From Mesorhizobium sp. M3A.F.Ca.ET.080.04.2.1 (GTDB taxonomy: Bacteria; Pseudomonadota; Alphaproteobacteria; Rhizobiales; Rhizobiaceae), in the NCBI RefSeq assembly GCF_003952525.1, contig NZ_CP034451.1, positions 1,116,001 to 1,180,000 on the forward strand: a DNA stretch of 64,000 nt, given 5' to 3'. The first letter of the stretch is position 1, and the number at the start of each line of letters is the position of its first letter. Of this stretch, positions 1 through 7,619 are shown in pieces. The translations under genes were made by a program, and so were the position numbers. Under the pieces are notes generated by a model. That model worked only from the letters and a program-made list of their open reading frames with translations, did no database searches and was not told the DNA's origin.

Positions 1-899
1 AACAGCGCCTCGTCCTCGTCGCGCTGCTTGCCGCCCAGGGCGGCGGCAACGCTGGCGATGAAAGCGCCGACGATCATCGACAGGGCGCCGACGAAGGCGA
101 AGGTGGCGCTTGCCTTCCTGGCGGTGTCGGCGGCGGCCTTGGCCTTGTTCTTGGCATCCTCGACGTTGGCGATGACGGTATCGACGCGCTTGGCGGCATC
201 AGCCTCCGAGAGCCCTGTGCGGGCAGCGACCAGCTTCGCCAGATAGGCCTTGTCGTCGGCCGTCACTTCGCCCCTGGCTGCGCTGGCAACCAGGATGCGC
301 GAAGCTTGCGCAGTCGCACCGGCATCGTTCTGGCCAGCCGAGGCGACCGTACCGGCATCGGCAGGACGGAACAGCGTATCGACGAAATAGCCCATGCCGT
401 TGTCGGCGGTGCCATCACCGGCATTCGCCGCCGCGGCAGAAGACGCGCCCATCGCAGCGCCGGAGGCGACGTTGGAGGCCGCCTGCACGCCTGTGCCGAC
501 GGCCGCCGACAGAGCGGAGCTGAGCACGCCCGCAACGAGCAGCGTCGCGAGCGCCCAGGCGAGGAAGCCATGCGCGGTATCGCGGAAGGTGATCTCGTCG
601 TCGTGGATGCCGACCCACTTGGTCCGCAGGCGACCGGTGAGATAACCGCCGAGCCCCGCCGACAGCCATTGCACGACGACAAGCCAGACGGCGGCAGAAA
701 CCGCGAATGTGGTTGGCGAGGCGCTGCCGCCGGTCCATGGCGAGACCATGGTCAGGCCGAGCCCCGAGCCGATCAGCATCAGGATGATGGTCAGCGTCGA
801 AGCGGCGAAGGCGCCGGCGATGATCGGCCCCCAGCTCACCGCGGACGATGAGGATTCCTTGGCGCCGGAAACGGCGACGTCAGAAACTACGGTGCTCAT
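1..899 (-). CDS. Multi-pass membrane protein, conserved in rhizobia (3' end outside window)
   Basis: The frame is open from the ATG at 897-899 to the left edge, giving 299 visible residues and no stop, so the C-terminus is missing. Near the N-terminus is VSWGPIIAGAFAAST, followed by hydrophobic segments at about residues 22-46, 58-80, 108-132 and 268-290. An Ala-rich loop lies between them, with the amphipathic stretch DAAKRVDTVIANVEDAKNKA at about 236-255. I recognise it as a rhizobial hypothetical membrane protein, but no biochemical role is known to me. A ribosome site (AGGAG) sits about six bases before the start. It follows the 25-residue gene by nine bases, so the two are probably co-transcribed from the GGAAC-type promoter at 1017-1041. 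Confidence 0.85.
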   Translation of the reverse strand, partial: MSTVVSDVAVSGAKESSSSAVSWGPIIAGAFAASTLTIILMLIGSGLGLTMVSPWTGGSASPTTFAVSAAVWLVVVQWLSAGLGGYLTGRLRTKWVGIHDDEITFRDTAHGFLAWALATLLVAGVLSSALSAAVGTGVQAASNVASGAAMGASSAAAANAGDGTADNGMGYFVDTLFRPADAGTVASAGQNDAGATAQASRILVASAARGEVTADDKAYLAKLVAARTGLSEADAAKRVDTVIANVEDAKNKAKAAADTARKASATFAFVGALSMIVGAFIASVAAALGGKQRDEDEAL

Positions 900-908
900 C
901 TCGAACTC

Positions 909-986
909 CTACCGCGCGAACAGCATGAGCAGGATGATGATTGGAATCGGAACTCCGAGCAGCCAAAGCAGTATGCCGCGTCCCAT
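909..986 (-). CDS. 25-residue hydrophobic small membrane protein
   Basis: The tiny frame reads MGRGILLWLLGVPIPIII and continues to LLMLFAR. It is one transmembrane helix with an N-terminal Arg and a C-terminal Arg. A perfect AGGAGG lies six bases before the ATG, and the GGAAC-N18-TT promoter element ends about 30 bases upstream. The next gene starts nine bases after its stop. The strong ribosome site and operon position argue for a real translated protein. Similar 25-30-residue peptides with PIPIII occur in rhizobia (from memory). A role in membrane stress is inference from the promoter only. Confidence 0.75.
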   Translation of the reverse strand: MGRGILLWLLGVPIPIIILLMLFAR

Positions 987-1016
987 GGGAACCTCCTGTA
1001 TTTGAGACACAGTAGC

Positions 1017-1041
1017 AATTCCCGGAATCGGCTTTCGTTCC
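1017..1041 (-). promoter_or_regulatory. RpoE2/EcfG-type promoter (GGAAC-N18-TT)
   Basis: Reading the minus strand, GGAAC lies at 1041-1037 and TT at 1018-1017, with 18 bases between. This fits the rhizobial general-stress sigma consensus GGAAC-N18/19-TT. The TT is about 30 bases from the start of the 25-residue gene. Confidence 0.6.
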
Positions 1042-1140
1042 AAAGCTTTACACGGCGAAGTTCAGGGCAGGCCGCGGCAGTCATAGCCTTCGCCCAGCGC
1101 CCTTGCCGCTGCCGCGGCGAGGGCGCAGTCTCGCGGCAAA

Positions 1141-1165
1141 GGAACTTCAGCCGCGGCCAAATGTT
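1141..1165 (+). promoter_or_regulatory. RpoE2/EcfG-type promoter (GGAAC-N18-TT)
   Basis: GGAAC at 1141-1145 and TT at 1164-1165 are spaced by 18 bases. It lies about 76 bases before the ATG at 1242 of the broken two-helix membrane protein gene. That a promoter sits exactly here supports the idea that the gene began at 1242 before it was damaged. Confidence 0.5.
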
Positions 1166-1241
1166 CCACTTGGACGGCTCAGGGTTCGCAGACACGCTGA
1201 CCGGCGTTTTCGGAAACCACGACCGGGAATTGCACGACGCC

Positions 1242-1540
1242 ATGACAGATCGTCACTGCATCTGCTCAAGGGCCTTGGCTATTCGATCTCGACGGCAAGC
1301 GTCGTGCTGCTGACGATCGTCAGCTGGCAGCATGCGTCACAAAACCCACTGCTGATCGTCTGCCTGCTCGGCGGCACCTCCACCTCCGTCATCGGCATGT
1401 TCTGCCGCTGGCTTTCCTATGAAATCGAACACCGCCAGGAGGAGCGGCGGGACCACGCGACAGGGCAGCGTCCGACCGGACCGGTCAATCACCGGCCGGC
1501 AGCATCAACCATGCCTTCCTCCCCGCAGCTGCGAGATTAG
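1242..1540 (+). pseudogene. Small two-helix membrane protein with a frameshift just after the start codon
   Basis: The frame ending at 1540 encodes a convincing small membrane protein: RSSLHLLKGLGYSIS, a first helix around TASVVLLTIVSW, a second around LLIVCLLGGTSTSVIGMFCRW, then LSYEIEHRQEERR. It has no ATG, GTG or TTG near its conserved beginning. An ATG at 1242 is one base out of frame, reading ATG-AC-AGA-TCG-TCA. Restoring a single base would give M-T-R-S-S-L-H-L-L-K, which fits this type of protein. A one-base deletion is therefore the simplest reading. A much longer upstream start (TTG at 1103) would add an unlikely Arg-rich leader. Its last 36 bases overlap the convergent YihY gene. 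Confidence 0.45.
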
Positions 1541-2509
1541 CGTGGCGATCAGGCTGCTGATCACAATCCACCTGGTAACCTCACGGTCCGGCGTTTTGGT
1601 GACTGGCCGGCCGACCGGCCTTGCCTTGTCGCCGCTGGCTGCGGCCACCACGGGCGCGAGGTCGGGCCGGCTGCCGCGCCGCACCGAATAGGCGCGGGTG
1701 ATCTCGGCGCCGAACAGGAAGATCTGGGCCGAGTAATAGACCCACAGCAGCACCACCATCAGCGCGCCGGCCGCGCCGTAGGAGGTCGCGATCGAGCTGC
1801 TGCCGATATACCAGCCGATCAGCGACTTGCCGATGGTGAAGAGCAGCGTGGTGACCAGCGAACCTACGGCGACATCACGCCATTTCAGCCGACGGTCCGG
1901 CAGGACCTTGTAGATAGCGGCAAACAGAACCGCGATCAGCACGAAGGAGACGACGGTGTTGATCGAGCTCACGATCAACTCGCCGAACGGCAGGTGCCGA
2001 TTGATGACGTCACTCAGGGCCGAGATCGCGGTGCTCGCGGCGAGCGAGACCAGGAGCATGAAGCCGAGCGCGGCGACCAGTCCGAGGCTCGCCGCCCTCG
2101 CCCGCACCAGGCGCGAAAGCGAAACGCCATTGGGCTCGACCTTCCAGATCTCGTTCAGCGACTGCTGCATCTCGCCGAAAACGCCGGAAGCGGTGATCAG
2201 CAGCGTGACAAACCCGATGATGGTGGCGAGCGTTCCCGACCAGCGCTGCGAGGCGGTCTCGATCGTCGCCTTGAGCAGATCGGCGCTCTCCGGCCCCATC
2301 ACGCCCGAGATCTCCGCCGAGAGCGCGAGCTGGGCGGCGTCGTTGCCGATGACGAAGCCGGCGACCGCCACCACGATAAGCAGGATCGGCGCCAGCGATG
2401 TCGTGGCGTAGAAGGCCATGGCCGCACCATGGCTCAGCGCATTGTCGTTGAGGTAGCCGGTGAGGCTTTCCTTCAGCAGTATCCAGGCTTCCTGAAACCA
2501 GCGATGCAT
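1505..2509 (-). CDS. YihY/BrkB family inner-membrane protein
   Basis: The product is 334 residues from the ATG at 2507-2509; a GTG three codons earlier is an alternative. The family signature region AMAFYATTSLAPILLIVVA is near residue 31, and there are about six transmembrane helices, including GALMVVLLWVYYSAQIFLFG near residue 235. YihY/BrkB proteins were once called ribonuclease BN, but they are integral membrane proteins of uncertain function. The gene follows the flavodoxin-like gene by about 14 bases on the same strand, so the two form an operon. The hydrophilic C-terminal tail of about 60 residues is typical of rhizobial members. Confidence 0.9.
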   Translation of the reverse strand: MHRWFQEAWILLKESLTGYLNDNALSHGAAMAFYATTSLAPILLIVVAVAGFVIGNDAAQLALSAEISGVMGPESADLLKATIETASQRWSGTLATIIGFVTLLITASGVFGEMQQSLNEIWKVEPNGVSLSRLVRARAASLGLVAALGFMLLVSLAASTAISALSDVINRHLPFGELIVSSINTVVSFVLIAVLFAAIYKVLPDRRLKWRDVAVGSLVTTLLFTIGKSLIGWYIGSSSIATSYGAAGALMVVLLWVYYSAQIFLFGAEITRAYSVRRGSRPDLAPVVAAASGDKARPVGRPVTKTPDREVTRWIVISSLIATLISQLRGGRHG

Positions 2510-2523
2510 GGCTCTCACCGTCT

Positions 2524-3639
2524 CTATTTCGGGCGCGGATCCTCGAGCGCCGCTCCGATCGTCTCGAACGACCCGGCCCGGCGCTTTTCGACGGCCTCGG
2601 CGAGCGCCAGCGCGGCGTTGGCCACCTCCGTCTGCACGGCACTGTCGGCGTCGAGCTCGTCATGGCTGGTCGCATAGGGCTTCCAGTAGCCGATATAGCG
2701 GTGGAGCTCGGCCGCCTCGCCGACCTGGTCGAGCTTCATCGAGCGCAGCGCGTCGACGAGCGCGTGGCGCACGTTTTCGGCGCCTTCCGTGTCGCCATGG
2801 ACGACGACGGAAAACAGCCGGCCTTCGAGATGGCGTGGATAGGCCCAGCCGGCGAGCTCGGCCTGTTTGGCGAGCGTGGCGTTCTTGCCTTGCGTCAGCG
2901 ACGGATCGGGATTGCCGCCGTCGGCGCAGACCAGGCGGTCCATCATCAGCTTCACCGGCGAGGAGGTGTGATACCAGTTGACCGGCGTCACGATCATCAC
3001 GCCATGCGCCTCGACCCAGAGCGGGTAGATGTCGTTCATCCAGTCGTCGATCTGGCCGAGCGAATGGTTGGGATAGCAGGAGCACGGCCAGTGGCAGAGC
3101 GCCGCCGCCGTCGAGAAGCAGGCCTTGCACGGATAGATCTTGCGGCCGTATTCGGAGGCGAGCCGCGCCAGGTCGAGCAACTCGACCGAAAAGCCTGGCC
3201 TTGTCGCGATCGTCCGCCGCGCCAGCTCGACAAGCCGGAAACTCTTCGACATCTCGCCCGGACAGGTGTGCTCGCTTCGCGAGGAGCCGTTGATCAACAG
3301 GATGCGCGACGGCGCGGCCTTGTCCCGGTGGCGGCGCTGCGCCGCCTCGACCGCATCCCTCGCGGCCAACCATTCGACCGAGAGGTCATAGTCGGGATCA
3401 TGAAAGCCCTGCCCCGCCTTGCGGGTGATCGGGGCTTTGCGCTCCTCTCGATAGGCCTGCCAGGCGATCTCGGCCAGCCTAGCGACGGCTTCGTCCTCGG
3501 ACCGGAAGGCAGGGTCATAGAAGCGCCGGCGATAGCGCGCCTTGAATTCGTTCTCGTCCAGACGCGGGCTCGGCATTCCCTTGCGCGGCTCTTTGCTCGG
3601 CCCGGGTCCAGCTATCATCGGATTCATGTCTTTCGCCAT
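2524..3639 (-). CDS. Flavodoxin-fold NAD(P)H-dependent oxidoreductase with N-terminal extension
   Basis: The product is 371 residues, starting at the ATG at 3637-3639 (MAKDMNPM), which has a GGGG ribosome site about seven bases away. Residues 1-110 are a charged extension. The FMN-reductase fold then begins with ILLINGSSRSEHTCPGEMSK, the usual phosphate-binding loop, followed by YPCKACFSTA and TPVNWYHTSSPVKLMMDRLV, the second flavin-contacting loop. It most likely reduces quinones, nitro compounds or flavin with NAD(P)H in the cytoplasm; the substrate is unknown. It is first in an operon with the YihY gene. A GGAAC-N18-TT match lies about 140 bases upstream. Confidence 0.88.
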   Translation of the reverse strand: MAKDMNPMIAGPGPSKEPRKGMPSPRLDENEFKARYRRRFYDPAFRSEDEAVARLAEIAWQAYREERKAPITRKAGQGFHDPDYDLSVEWLAARDAVEAAQRRHRDKAAPSRILLINGSSRSEHTCPGEMSKSFRLVELARRTIATRPGFSVELLDLARLASEYGRKIYPCKACFSTAAALCHWPCSCYPNHSLGQIDDWMNDIYPLWVEAHGVMIVTPVNWYHTSSPVKLMMDRLVCADGGNPDPSLTQGKNATLAKQAELAGWAYPRHLEGRLFSVVVHGDTEGAENVRHALVDALRSMKLDQVGEAAELHRYIGYWKPYATSHDELDADSAVQTEVANAALALAEAVEKRRAGSFETIGAALEDPRPK

Positions 3640-3777
3640 GGATTGCCCCACGCCCGATCGGAGCGGGCCGGGTGGGACAAGAGCTCGACTGCCTCTTCGT
3701 TGGCCAGGGCGGGAAGCCGGAGAAACCAGCCCTGTTCTCTTTGCCACCAGGTCCGGCTGACGCGGCCCGCCAACATC

Positions 3778-3802
3778 AATTCGGCGTCGGCGCGATGGTT
3801 CC
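3778..3802 (-). promoter_or_regulatory. Possible RpoE2/EcfG-type promoter
   Basis: On the minus strand GGAAC (3802-3798) and TT (3779-3778) are 18 bases apart, upstream of the flavodoxin-fold/YihY operon. The distance to the chosen start is about 139 bases, longer than for the other sites in this region. A chance match is possible. Confidence 0.4.
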
Positions 3803-3836
3803 CTGCCTCGGCGAGGCCAGAGCTCCGATCGAAAAA

Positions 3837-3864
3837 CAGCCCCGGTTGGGAGGAACCGGGGCTG
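3837..3864 (-). terminator. Rho-independent terminator
   Basis: An 11-base-pair perfect stem (CAGCCCCGGTT with AACCGGGGCTG, loop of six) is followed on the minus strand by TTTTT. It lies about 90 bases past the stop of the 101-residue secreted protein, so it ends the SDR/secreted-protein transcript. Confidence 0.8.
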
Positions 3865-3955
3865 ACAAGTTCGGGAGTAAACACGAAGTTTCGGGAACTA
3901 CCCGCCAGAACTCGCGCCTTTGGCAAAAGTTCCAGGCAAGGCGAGTTTCTCTCCT

Positions 3956-4261
3956 TTACTTCGCTGTTTGCGGCGGCACGTCGCCCGGTTTGATGATCGG
4001 CATCTCGCTGCCGGTCGGCGGTGGCGGGGTGGCGTTCTTGTCGCCGGTCGGCGGCGGCTTCAGCACGCCGCCGCAATCGTTCAGCTGCTGCGACAACTCG
4101 TCCGTGTCGGCCTGCTGCTTCAGTTTCTGCTGCGGGTCGTTTGGATCGGGCTTTGCCTGGCAGTTCTGCGTCTGCTTGTGCATTGGCTCTTCGTCCGCCT
4201 GCGCCATCGCAGGCAGCGCCGACAAGAGCCCAATGACTGCTGCAAGAACAACTCTCTTCAT
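3956..4261 (-). CDS. Small secreted hypothetical protein, Pro-rich C-terminus
   Basis: The product is 101 residues with a clear Sec signal peptide: KR, a hydrophobic core, then an LPAMAQA cleavage region near residue 21. The mature part is Gln/Asp-rich (KPDPNDPQQKLKQQADTDEL), has two Cys at about residues 34 and 63 that may pair, and ends in a Pro-rich tail (ATPPPPTGS, GDVPPQ). AGGAGG sits five bases before the ATG. It follows the SDR gene by 15 bases and is likely co-transcribed. I do not recognise a function; periplasmic location is inferred from the signal. Confidence 0.8.
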   Translation of the reverse strand: MKRVVLAAVIGLLSALPAMAQADEEPMHKQTQNCQAKPDPNDPQQKLKQQADTDELSQQLNDCGGVLKPPPTGDKNATPPPPTGSEMPIIKPGDVPPQTAK

Positions 4262-4276
4262 GGGATCCTCCTCGGT

Positions 4277-5278
4277 TCAGTAACCCCCGACGATCGGCAG
4301 GATCTCGCCGGTGATGTAGCTGGAGCACTGCGGCGAGGCGAGGAACACATAGGCCGGCGCGATCTCTTCCGGCTGGGCGGGACGCTTCATCGGCGTCTTG
4401 GCGCCGAACTGCGAAACATCCTCGGCCTCCTTTTCCGACGGGTTGAGCGGCGTCCACACCGGTCCCGGCGCGACCGCGTTGACGCGAATGCCCTTGGCGA
4501 TCAGGTTGCCGGAGAGCGCCCGAGTGAAGGCGTGGATGCCGCCCTTGGTCATCGAATAGTCGACCAGTTCCCTCGAGCCCTCGATGCCGGTGACCGAGCC
4601 GGTGTTGATGATGGCCGAGCCCGGCTTCAGGTGTGGGACGGCTTCCTGCGCCATGTGGAAATAGCCGTAGAGATTGGTCTTCAGCGTGGTGTCGAAATGC
4701 TCCTCGGTGAGGTCGGCAAATTCGCTCGCATGAATTTGGAAGGCGGCGTTGTTGACGAGAATGTCGAGGTGTCCCAGCCTCTTGACGGTCTCGGCCACGG
4801 CCTTGCGGCAGAAGGCGCGTTTGGCGACGTCGCCGCGCAGGATGATGCAGCGCCTGCCCTCGGCCTCGACCGCCTGCTTGGTCGCCTTGGCGTCGCGGTC
4901 CTCGCTGAGATAGACGATGGCGACGTCCGCTCCTTCCCGCGCGAACAGCACGGCGACGGCCCGCCCGATGCCGGAGTCGCCGCCGGTGACCAGCGCCACC
5001 TTGCCGTCGAGCTTGTTCGATCCCTGCCAGAACGGCGCGTCGTAAAGGGGCGCCGGATCGATGGCCCATTCCTGGCCGGGCTTGGGATGATGCTGCTTCG
5101 GGAACGGCGGCTCCGGGTATTTGCGCGCGCCCGCCTGCATGGCGCCCGGCGACTTCGCTTTCGGCTTGGCCTTGTCCTTGGCCTTATCCTTGGCGTCTAT
5201 GTTGCGCTGCACGGCGCGCTGCTTGCGAACGGTCTGTTGGCTATCGGATTTCGTCGACATGGCGGAGTTTGCCGGCAT
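4277..5278 (-). CDS. SDR-family oxidoreductase (YghA/glucose-dehydrogenase-like)
   Basis: The product is 333 residues, started at the ATG at 5276-5278 because AAGGAGA precedes it. A Lys-rich N-terminal extension of about 85 residues (KDKAKDKAKPKAKS) precedes the Rossmann fold. The fold has TGGDSGIGRAVA for cofactor binding, NNAAFQ, and catalytic Ser, Tyr and Lys in GSVTGIEGSRELVDYSMTKG. The C-terminus YITGEILPIVGGY is typical of the YghA-like group. It uses NAD(P) to oxidise or reduce an unknown alcohol or aldehyde. Relatives are often stress-induced. It is the first gene of a two-gene operon with the small secreted protein. Confidence 0.9.
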   Translation of the reverse strand: MPANSAMSTKSDSQQTVRKQRAVQRNIDAKDKAKDKAKPKAKSPGAMQAGARKYPEPPFPKQHHPKPGQEWAIDPAPLYDAPFWQGSNKLDGKVALVTGGDSGIGRAVAVLFAREGADVAIVYLSEDRDAKATKQAVEAEGRRCIILRGDVAKRAFCRKAVAETVKRLGHLDILVNNAAFQIHASEFADLTEEHFDTTLKTNLYGYFHMAQEAVPHLKPGSAIINTGSVTGIEGSRELVDYSMTKGGIHAFTRALSGNLIAKGIRVNAVAPGPVWTPLNPSEKEAEDVSQFGAKTPMKRPAQPEEIAPAYVFLASPQCSSYITGEILPIVGGY

Positions 5279-5458
5279 CTCTTTCTCCTTCGCTTTCGAA
5301 GGACAACGCATGCCGGCGCAAAAAGTTTGGCTCGCATCGGTCGAGCCGCGGCGGGCTTGGTAAGGGGGCGCAGCTACATCAAAGTTAAATGCGCGCGGCC
5401 GAAAGGCGCGATATGCCTATCCCCGTTTTGGGGGGACTCTGCTCTCAGGAGGAGTCCC

Positions 5459-5635
5459 ATGGACGTTCGAAATCTGATCGGCAGACTGTCGGCGAAACTG
5501 CGCGGCCGGCATGCTGCCCTGTCACCACAGCCATACAGGCTGATCCGCGCCTCGCTTTCCGACGAGCCGCTGAAGCCGCGCCCGCGGCCGCCGCACAGGC
5601 CCGGGCCGCCGGTCCGGCCGGCAAGCAACATGTAG
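5459..5635 (+). CDS. Small basic Pro/Arg-rich hypothetical protein (58 residues)
   Basis: The ATG at 5459 has a strong CAGGAGG six bases before it. The product begins MDVRNLIGRLSAKLRGRH, an amphipathic basic helix, and ends in a Pro/Arg-rich tail (KPRPRPPHRPGPPVRP). No domain is recognised. The quality of the ribosome site is the main support. The tail could be disordered. Confidence 0.55.
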   Translation: MDVRNLIGRLSAKLRGRHAALSPQPYRLIRASLSDEPLKPRPRPPHRPGPPVRPASNM

Positions 5636-5712
5636 ACCTCGCCAACCGCACGAGTGCAACCCGGCGGCCCGGTCTTCGTTTATGGCGATCTCTGTCCCTG
5701 TGGTGTCAAAAC

Positions 5713-5823
5713 ATGAAAACCTTTCGGATGAACAACCCGCTTTTCGTTCTGGCGGCCGCCCTGCTGACGGCGGCCCCCTTCGTCGGGCTGGCCCTGCGCA
5801 CGCGCGAATGGCTGGGCTGGTGA
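5713..5823 (+). CDS. Candidate 36-residue single-helix membrane peptide
   Basis: The frame reads MKTFRMNNPLFVLAAALLTA and ends RTREWLGW, giving one transmembrane helix. The stop lies seven bases before the DUF982 start, which suggests co-translation. No good ribosome site is visible before the ATG at 5713 or the one at 5728, so confidence is limited. Confidence 0.4.
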   Translation: MKTFRMNNPLFVLAAALLTAAPFVGLALRTREWLGW

Positions 5824-5830
5824 GTGACGC

Positions 5831-6130
5831 ATGAGCCGATTTCTGCCTTTGACCATCCGCTTCGTGAACGGCGGCACGATGATGGTATCCTCGATCGCCG
5901 ACGCCAAGAAAGCGCTTGGCGGAGCATGGAAGAACAAGGATGCGCCCGACTACCTCGCAGCCGTGCGCCTGGTGGACGACGCGATGGCCGGGATCTGCCG
6001 GCCCGCGGTCGCCTTCGCACTCTTCAAGAAGGTTGCCGCACGGCAGGGACTGTTGAGGCCCGCCGAGCCCAGTGCCGCGCTCACCATGCTCGACGAGCTG
6101 TCCTCGCGCCGCAAGGCGCCGCCTGGATAG
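5831..6130 (+). CDS. DUF982 domain protein
   Basis: The product is 99 residues. It matches the rhizobial DUF982 pattern: a start around PLTIRFVNGGTMMVSSIADA, an Ala-rich helix with KKALGGAWKNK, and a C-terminal helix with AVAFALFKKVAARQGLL. Members are small, very numerous in Rhizobiales and of unknown function, and are often seen near stress genes. It begins seven bases after the preceding 36-residue frame. A short tandem repeat starts within its last codons. Confidence 0.85.
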   Translation: MSRFLPLTIRFVNGGTMMVSSIADAKKALGGAWKNKDAPDYLAAVRLVDDAMAGICRPAVAFALFKKVAARQGLLRPAEPSAALTMLDELSSRRKAPPG

Positions 6131-6220
6131 CGCAAGGCGCATCCTGGATAGGCGCCAAGCACATCTGAATAGCGTCGAGCTGCATCTGGATAGCGCCAGG
6201 CGCATTCCGCCAACGCGCAT
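6121..6220. repeat. Degenerate tandem repeat, about 21 bp, four units plus a partial
   Basis: Units begin at 6121, 6143, 6165 and 6186, each like CCTGGATAGCGCAAGGCGCAT with substitutions and one- or two-base length changes; a partial unit ends near 6220. The first unit overlaps the end of the DUF982 gene and supplies its stop codon (TAG at 6128-6130). The array lies between two convergent genes. Confidence 0.7.
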
Positions 6221-6228
6221 CCGTCAGG

Positions 6229-6948
6229 TCAGCGCGGCTCGCAGGTCATGCTGAGATAGGTCGGGTCGAACTCGGCAATCTCCGCCAGGCGATCCCAGTT
6301 GAGGATGGTGATCATATGGTTCGCCCAGCTGATCACGTTCATGCGGCGCAGCGTGCCGATGACGCGGTTCATGTGAACCACCGAAAGGCCGAGCACATCG
6401 GCGAGCTCGGCCTGCGACAGCGGAAGATGAAAGCTCATCTCGCGCGTCTTCTTGACGACCTGGAGGCGGACGAACAGCTCGCATATGAGATGCGCCAGAT
6501 GCGCCATCCTCGAACGGCGGCCCATGGCCACGATCCACTCGCGGTGGATGGCGCCGTCGACGAGCGTGTCCAGCCACAGCAGCCGCGTCAGATGCGGCGC
6601 CTTCTCGGTGATGGCGCGCAGCTTGGTGTGGTCCGCCGCGATGATGTGGCAGGGCGAGAGCGCGATGATGCCGTGGTCCATCGTCCTGAGCAGAAAAGCG
6701 TGCAGGTCGACGAAATCGCCGGCCACGTGCAAGGCGGTGAACTGCCGTCCGCCATTCTCCAGCACTTTGTAGCGTGCTGCGAAGCCGTCGAGGATCAGCG
6801 TGCTGAAGCTCGGCCGCGAGCCCATCGTCACGATGTCTTCTCCGGGGACGAAATATTTCTCGCTGGACATGGCGCCGGCCAGCAGCGCCTTCTCCGCATC
6901 CGAGAGGACATCGTGCTGGCCAAGGTTCAGATAAAGGGGCTCGAGCAT
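6229..6948 (-). CDS. Crp/Fnr family transcriptional regulator
   Basis: The product is 239 residues from the ATG at 6946-6948. Residues about 20-130 form the cyclic-nucleotide-type beta-roll (VPGEDIVTMGSRPSFSTLIL, then GDFVDLHAF). A dimerisation helix follows, and the C-terminal winged helix has LSQAELADVLGLSVVHMNRV near residue 180, the recognition helix. There is no FNR-type Cys cluster, so oxygen sensing by an iron-sulphur cluster is unlikely; the ligand is unknown. Such regulators are abundant in Mesorhizobium next to small stress genes. It is convergent with DUF982. A start 13 codons upstream is possible. Confidence 0.9.
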   Translation of the reverse strand: MLEPLYLNLGQHDVLSDAEKALLAGAMSSEKYFVPGEDIVTMGSRPSFSTLILDGFAARYKVLENGGRQFTALHVAGDFVDLHAFLLRTMDHGIIALSPCHIIAADHTKLRAITEKAPHLTRLLWLDTLVDGAIHREWIVAMGRRSRMAHLAHLICELFVRLQVVKKTREMSFHLPLSQAELADVLGLSVVHMNRVIGTLRRMNVISWANHMITILNWDRLAEIAEFDPTYLSMTCEPR

Positions 6949-7101
6949 GCAGCGTTTCCAATCCGCCGTTCGTACTTTCCAGCCCAACGCTCGGAAGCAT
7001 GCGTGGTTGCAGGCGGCCGCCGCGGCTGGCCGGCCGATGGTGCCGCTTCAGCGCGAACCTGCTCCTGGCCGGTCCAGCGTCCACCGCATCCCGCGGGTCT
7101 A

Positions 7102-7206
7102 GAAGCGCACCGCGCTGAAACGGATCCGGGCGACGCGCTTCAGGTCTTTGTTCTATGCATGTCGTCTCCGCAAAACCGCTGCACAGTTTTGCGCGACATG
7201 CAGTAA
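7102..7206. repeat. RIME1-like rhizobial intergenic mosaic element
   Basis: The element runs from GAAGCGCACCGCGCTGAAAC to the nested palindrome TGCATGTCGTC...GCGACATGCA around AAAACCGCTGCACAGTTTT. It matches the RIME1 type known from Rhizobium and Sinorhizobium. A second copy is at 32951-33053. It fills much of the 378-base gap between the Crp-type gene and the DUF6894 gene; I see no gene in that gap. Confidence 0.75.
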
Positions 7207-7269
7207 CCCTTTGCTTTTACGCCATTCCGGGCCGCGACAGGACGCTCATCGGCTCCGCACCAGGCGTTT

Positions 7270-7294
7270 GGAACCATGCCGGCTGCGAAGAATT
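7270..7294 (+). promoter_or_regulatory. RpoE2/EcfG-type promoter (GGAAC-N18-TT)
   Basis: GGAAC at 7270-7274 and TT at 7293-7294 are 18 bases apart, and the start of the DUF6894 gene is 33 bases further on. Spacing and distance both fit a functional general-stress promoter. Confidence 0.6.
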
Positions 7295-7326
7295 GAACAT
7301 CGACAATGCCGGGGATGGACTGACCG

Positions 7327-7557
7327 ATGGAACGCTTCTTCTTTGATCTCTACAACACCGAACAGACCCAGCTGGACGGCGAAGGACAGCTCTTTCCCAG
7401 CCGCGAGCGAGCGGGCATGGAGGCGCTGCGGATATTGCATGACATCGCCCGCGACGAGATGCCGGCCGGCGACCGCCTGAAGATCACCGTCAAGGTGCGC
7501 AACGAGAAGGAACAGATCTTCGAGGCTTCCCTCACTCTCGATTCCGCGTGGAGCTGA
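7327..7557 (+). CDS. DUF6894 family protein
   Basis: The product is 76 residues. It shows the family layout: an aromatic start (ERFFFDLYN), an acidic Gly turn (LDGEGQLFPS), the helix SRERAGMEALRILHDIARDE, a basic strand (LKITVKVRNE) and a final beta strand (FEASLTLDSA). Proteins of this family are small, cytoplasmic and of unknown role; they are common in rhizobia. A GGGGATGGA ribosome site and an EcfG-type promoter stand upstream. Confidence 0.85.
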   Translation: MERFFFDLYNTEQTQLDGEGQLFPSRERAGMEALRILHDIARDEMPAGDRLKITVKVRNEKEQIFEASLTLDSAWS

Positions 7558-7619
7558 GCACGGTCACGCAACTCGGCCGGGCACCTACGGGCGCCCGACC
7601 TGCTTGGATTGGAACCCCT

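Noticed and set aside
3920..5635. Plus-strand open frame of about 570 codons
   Set aside because: Most of it is antisense to the SDR gene; only the last 58 codons with their own ribosome site were kept as a gene.
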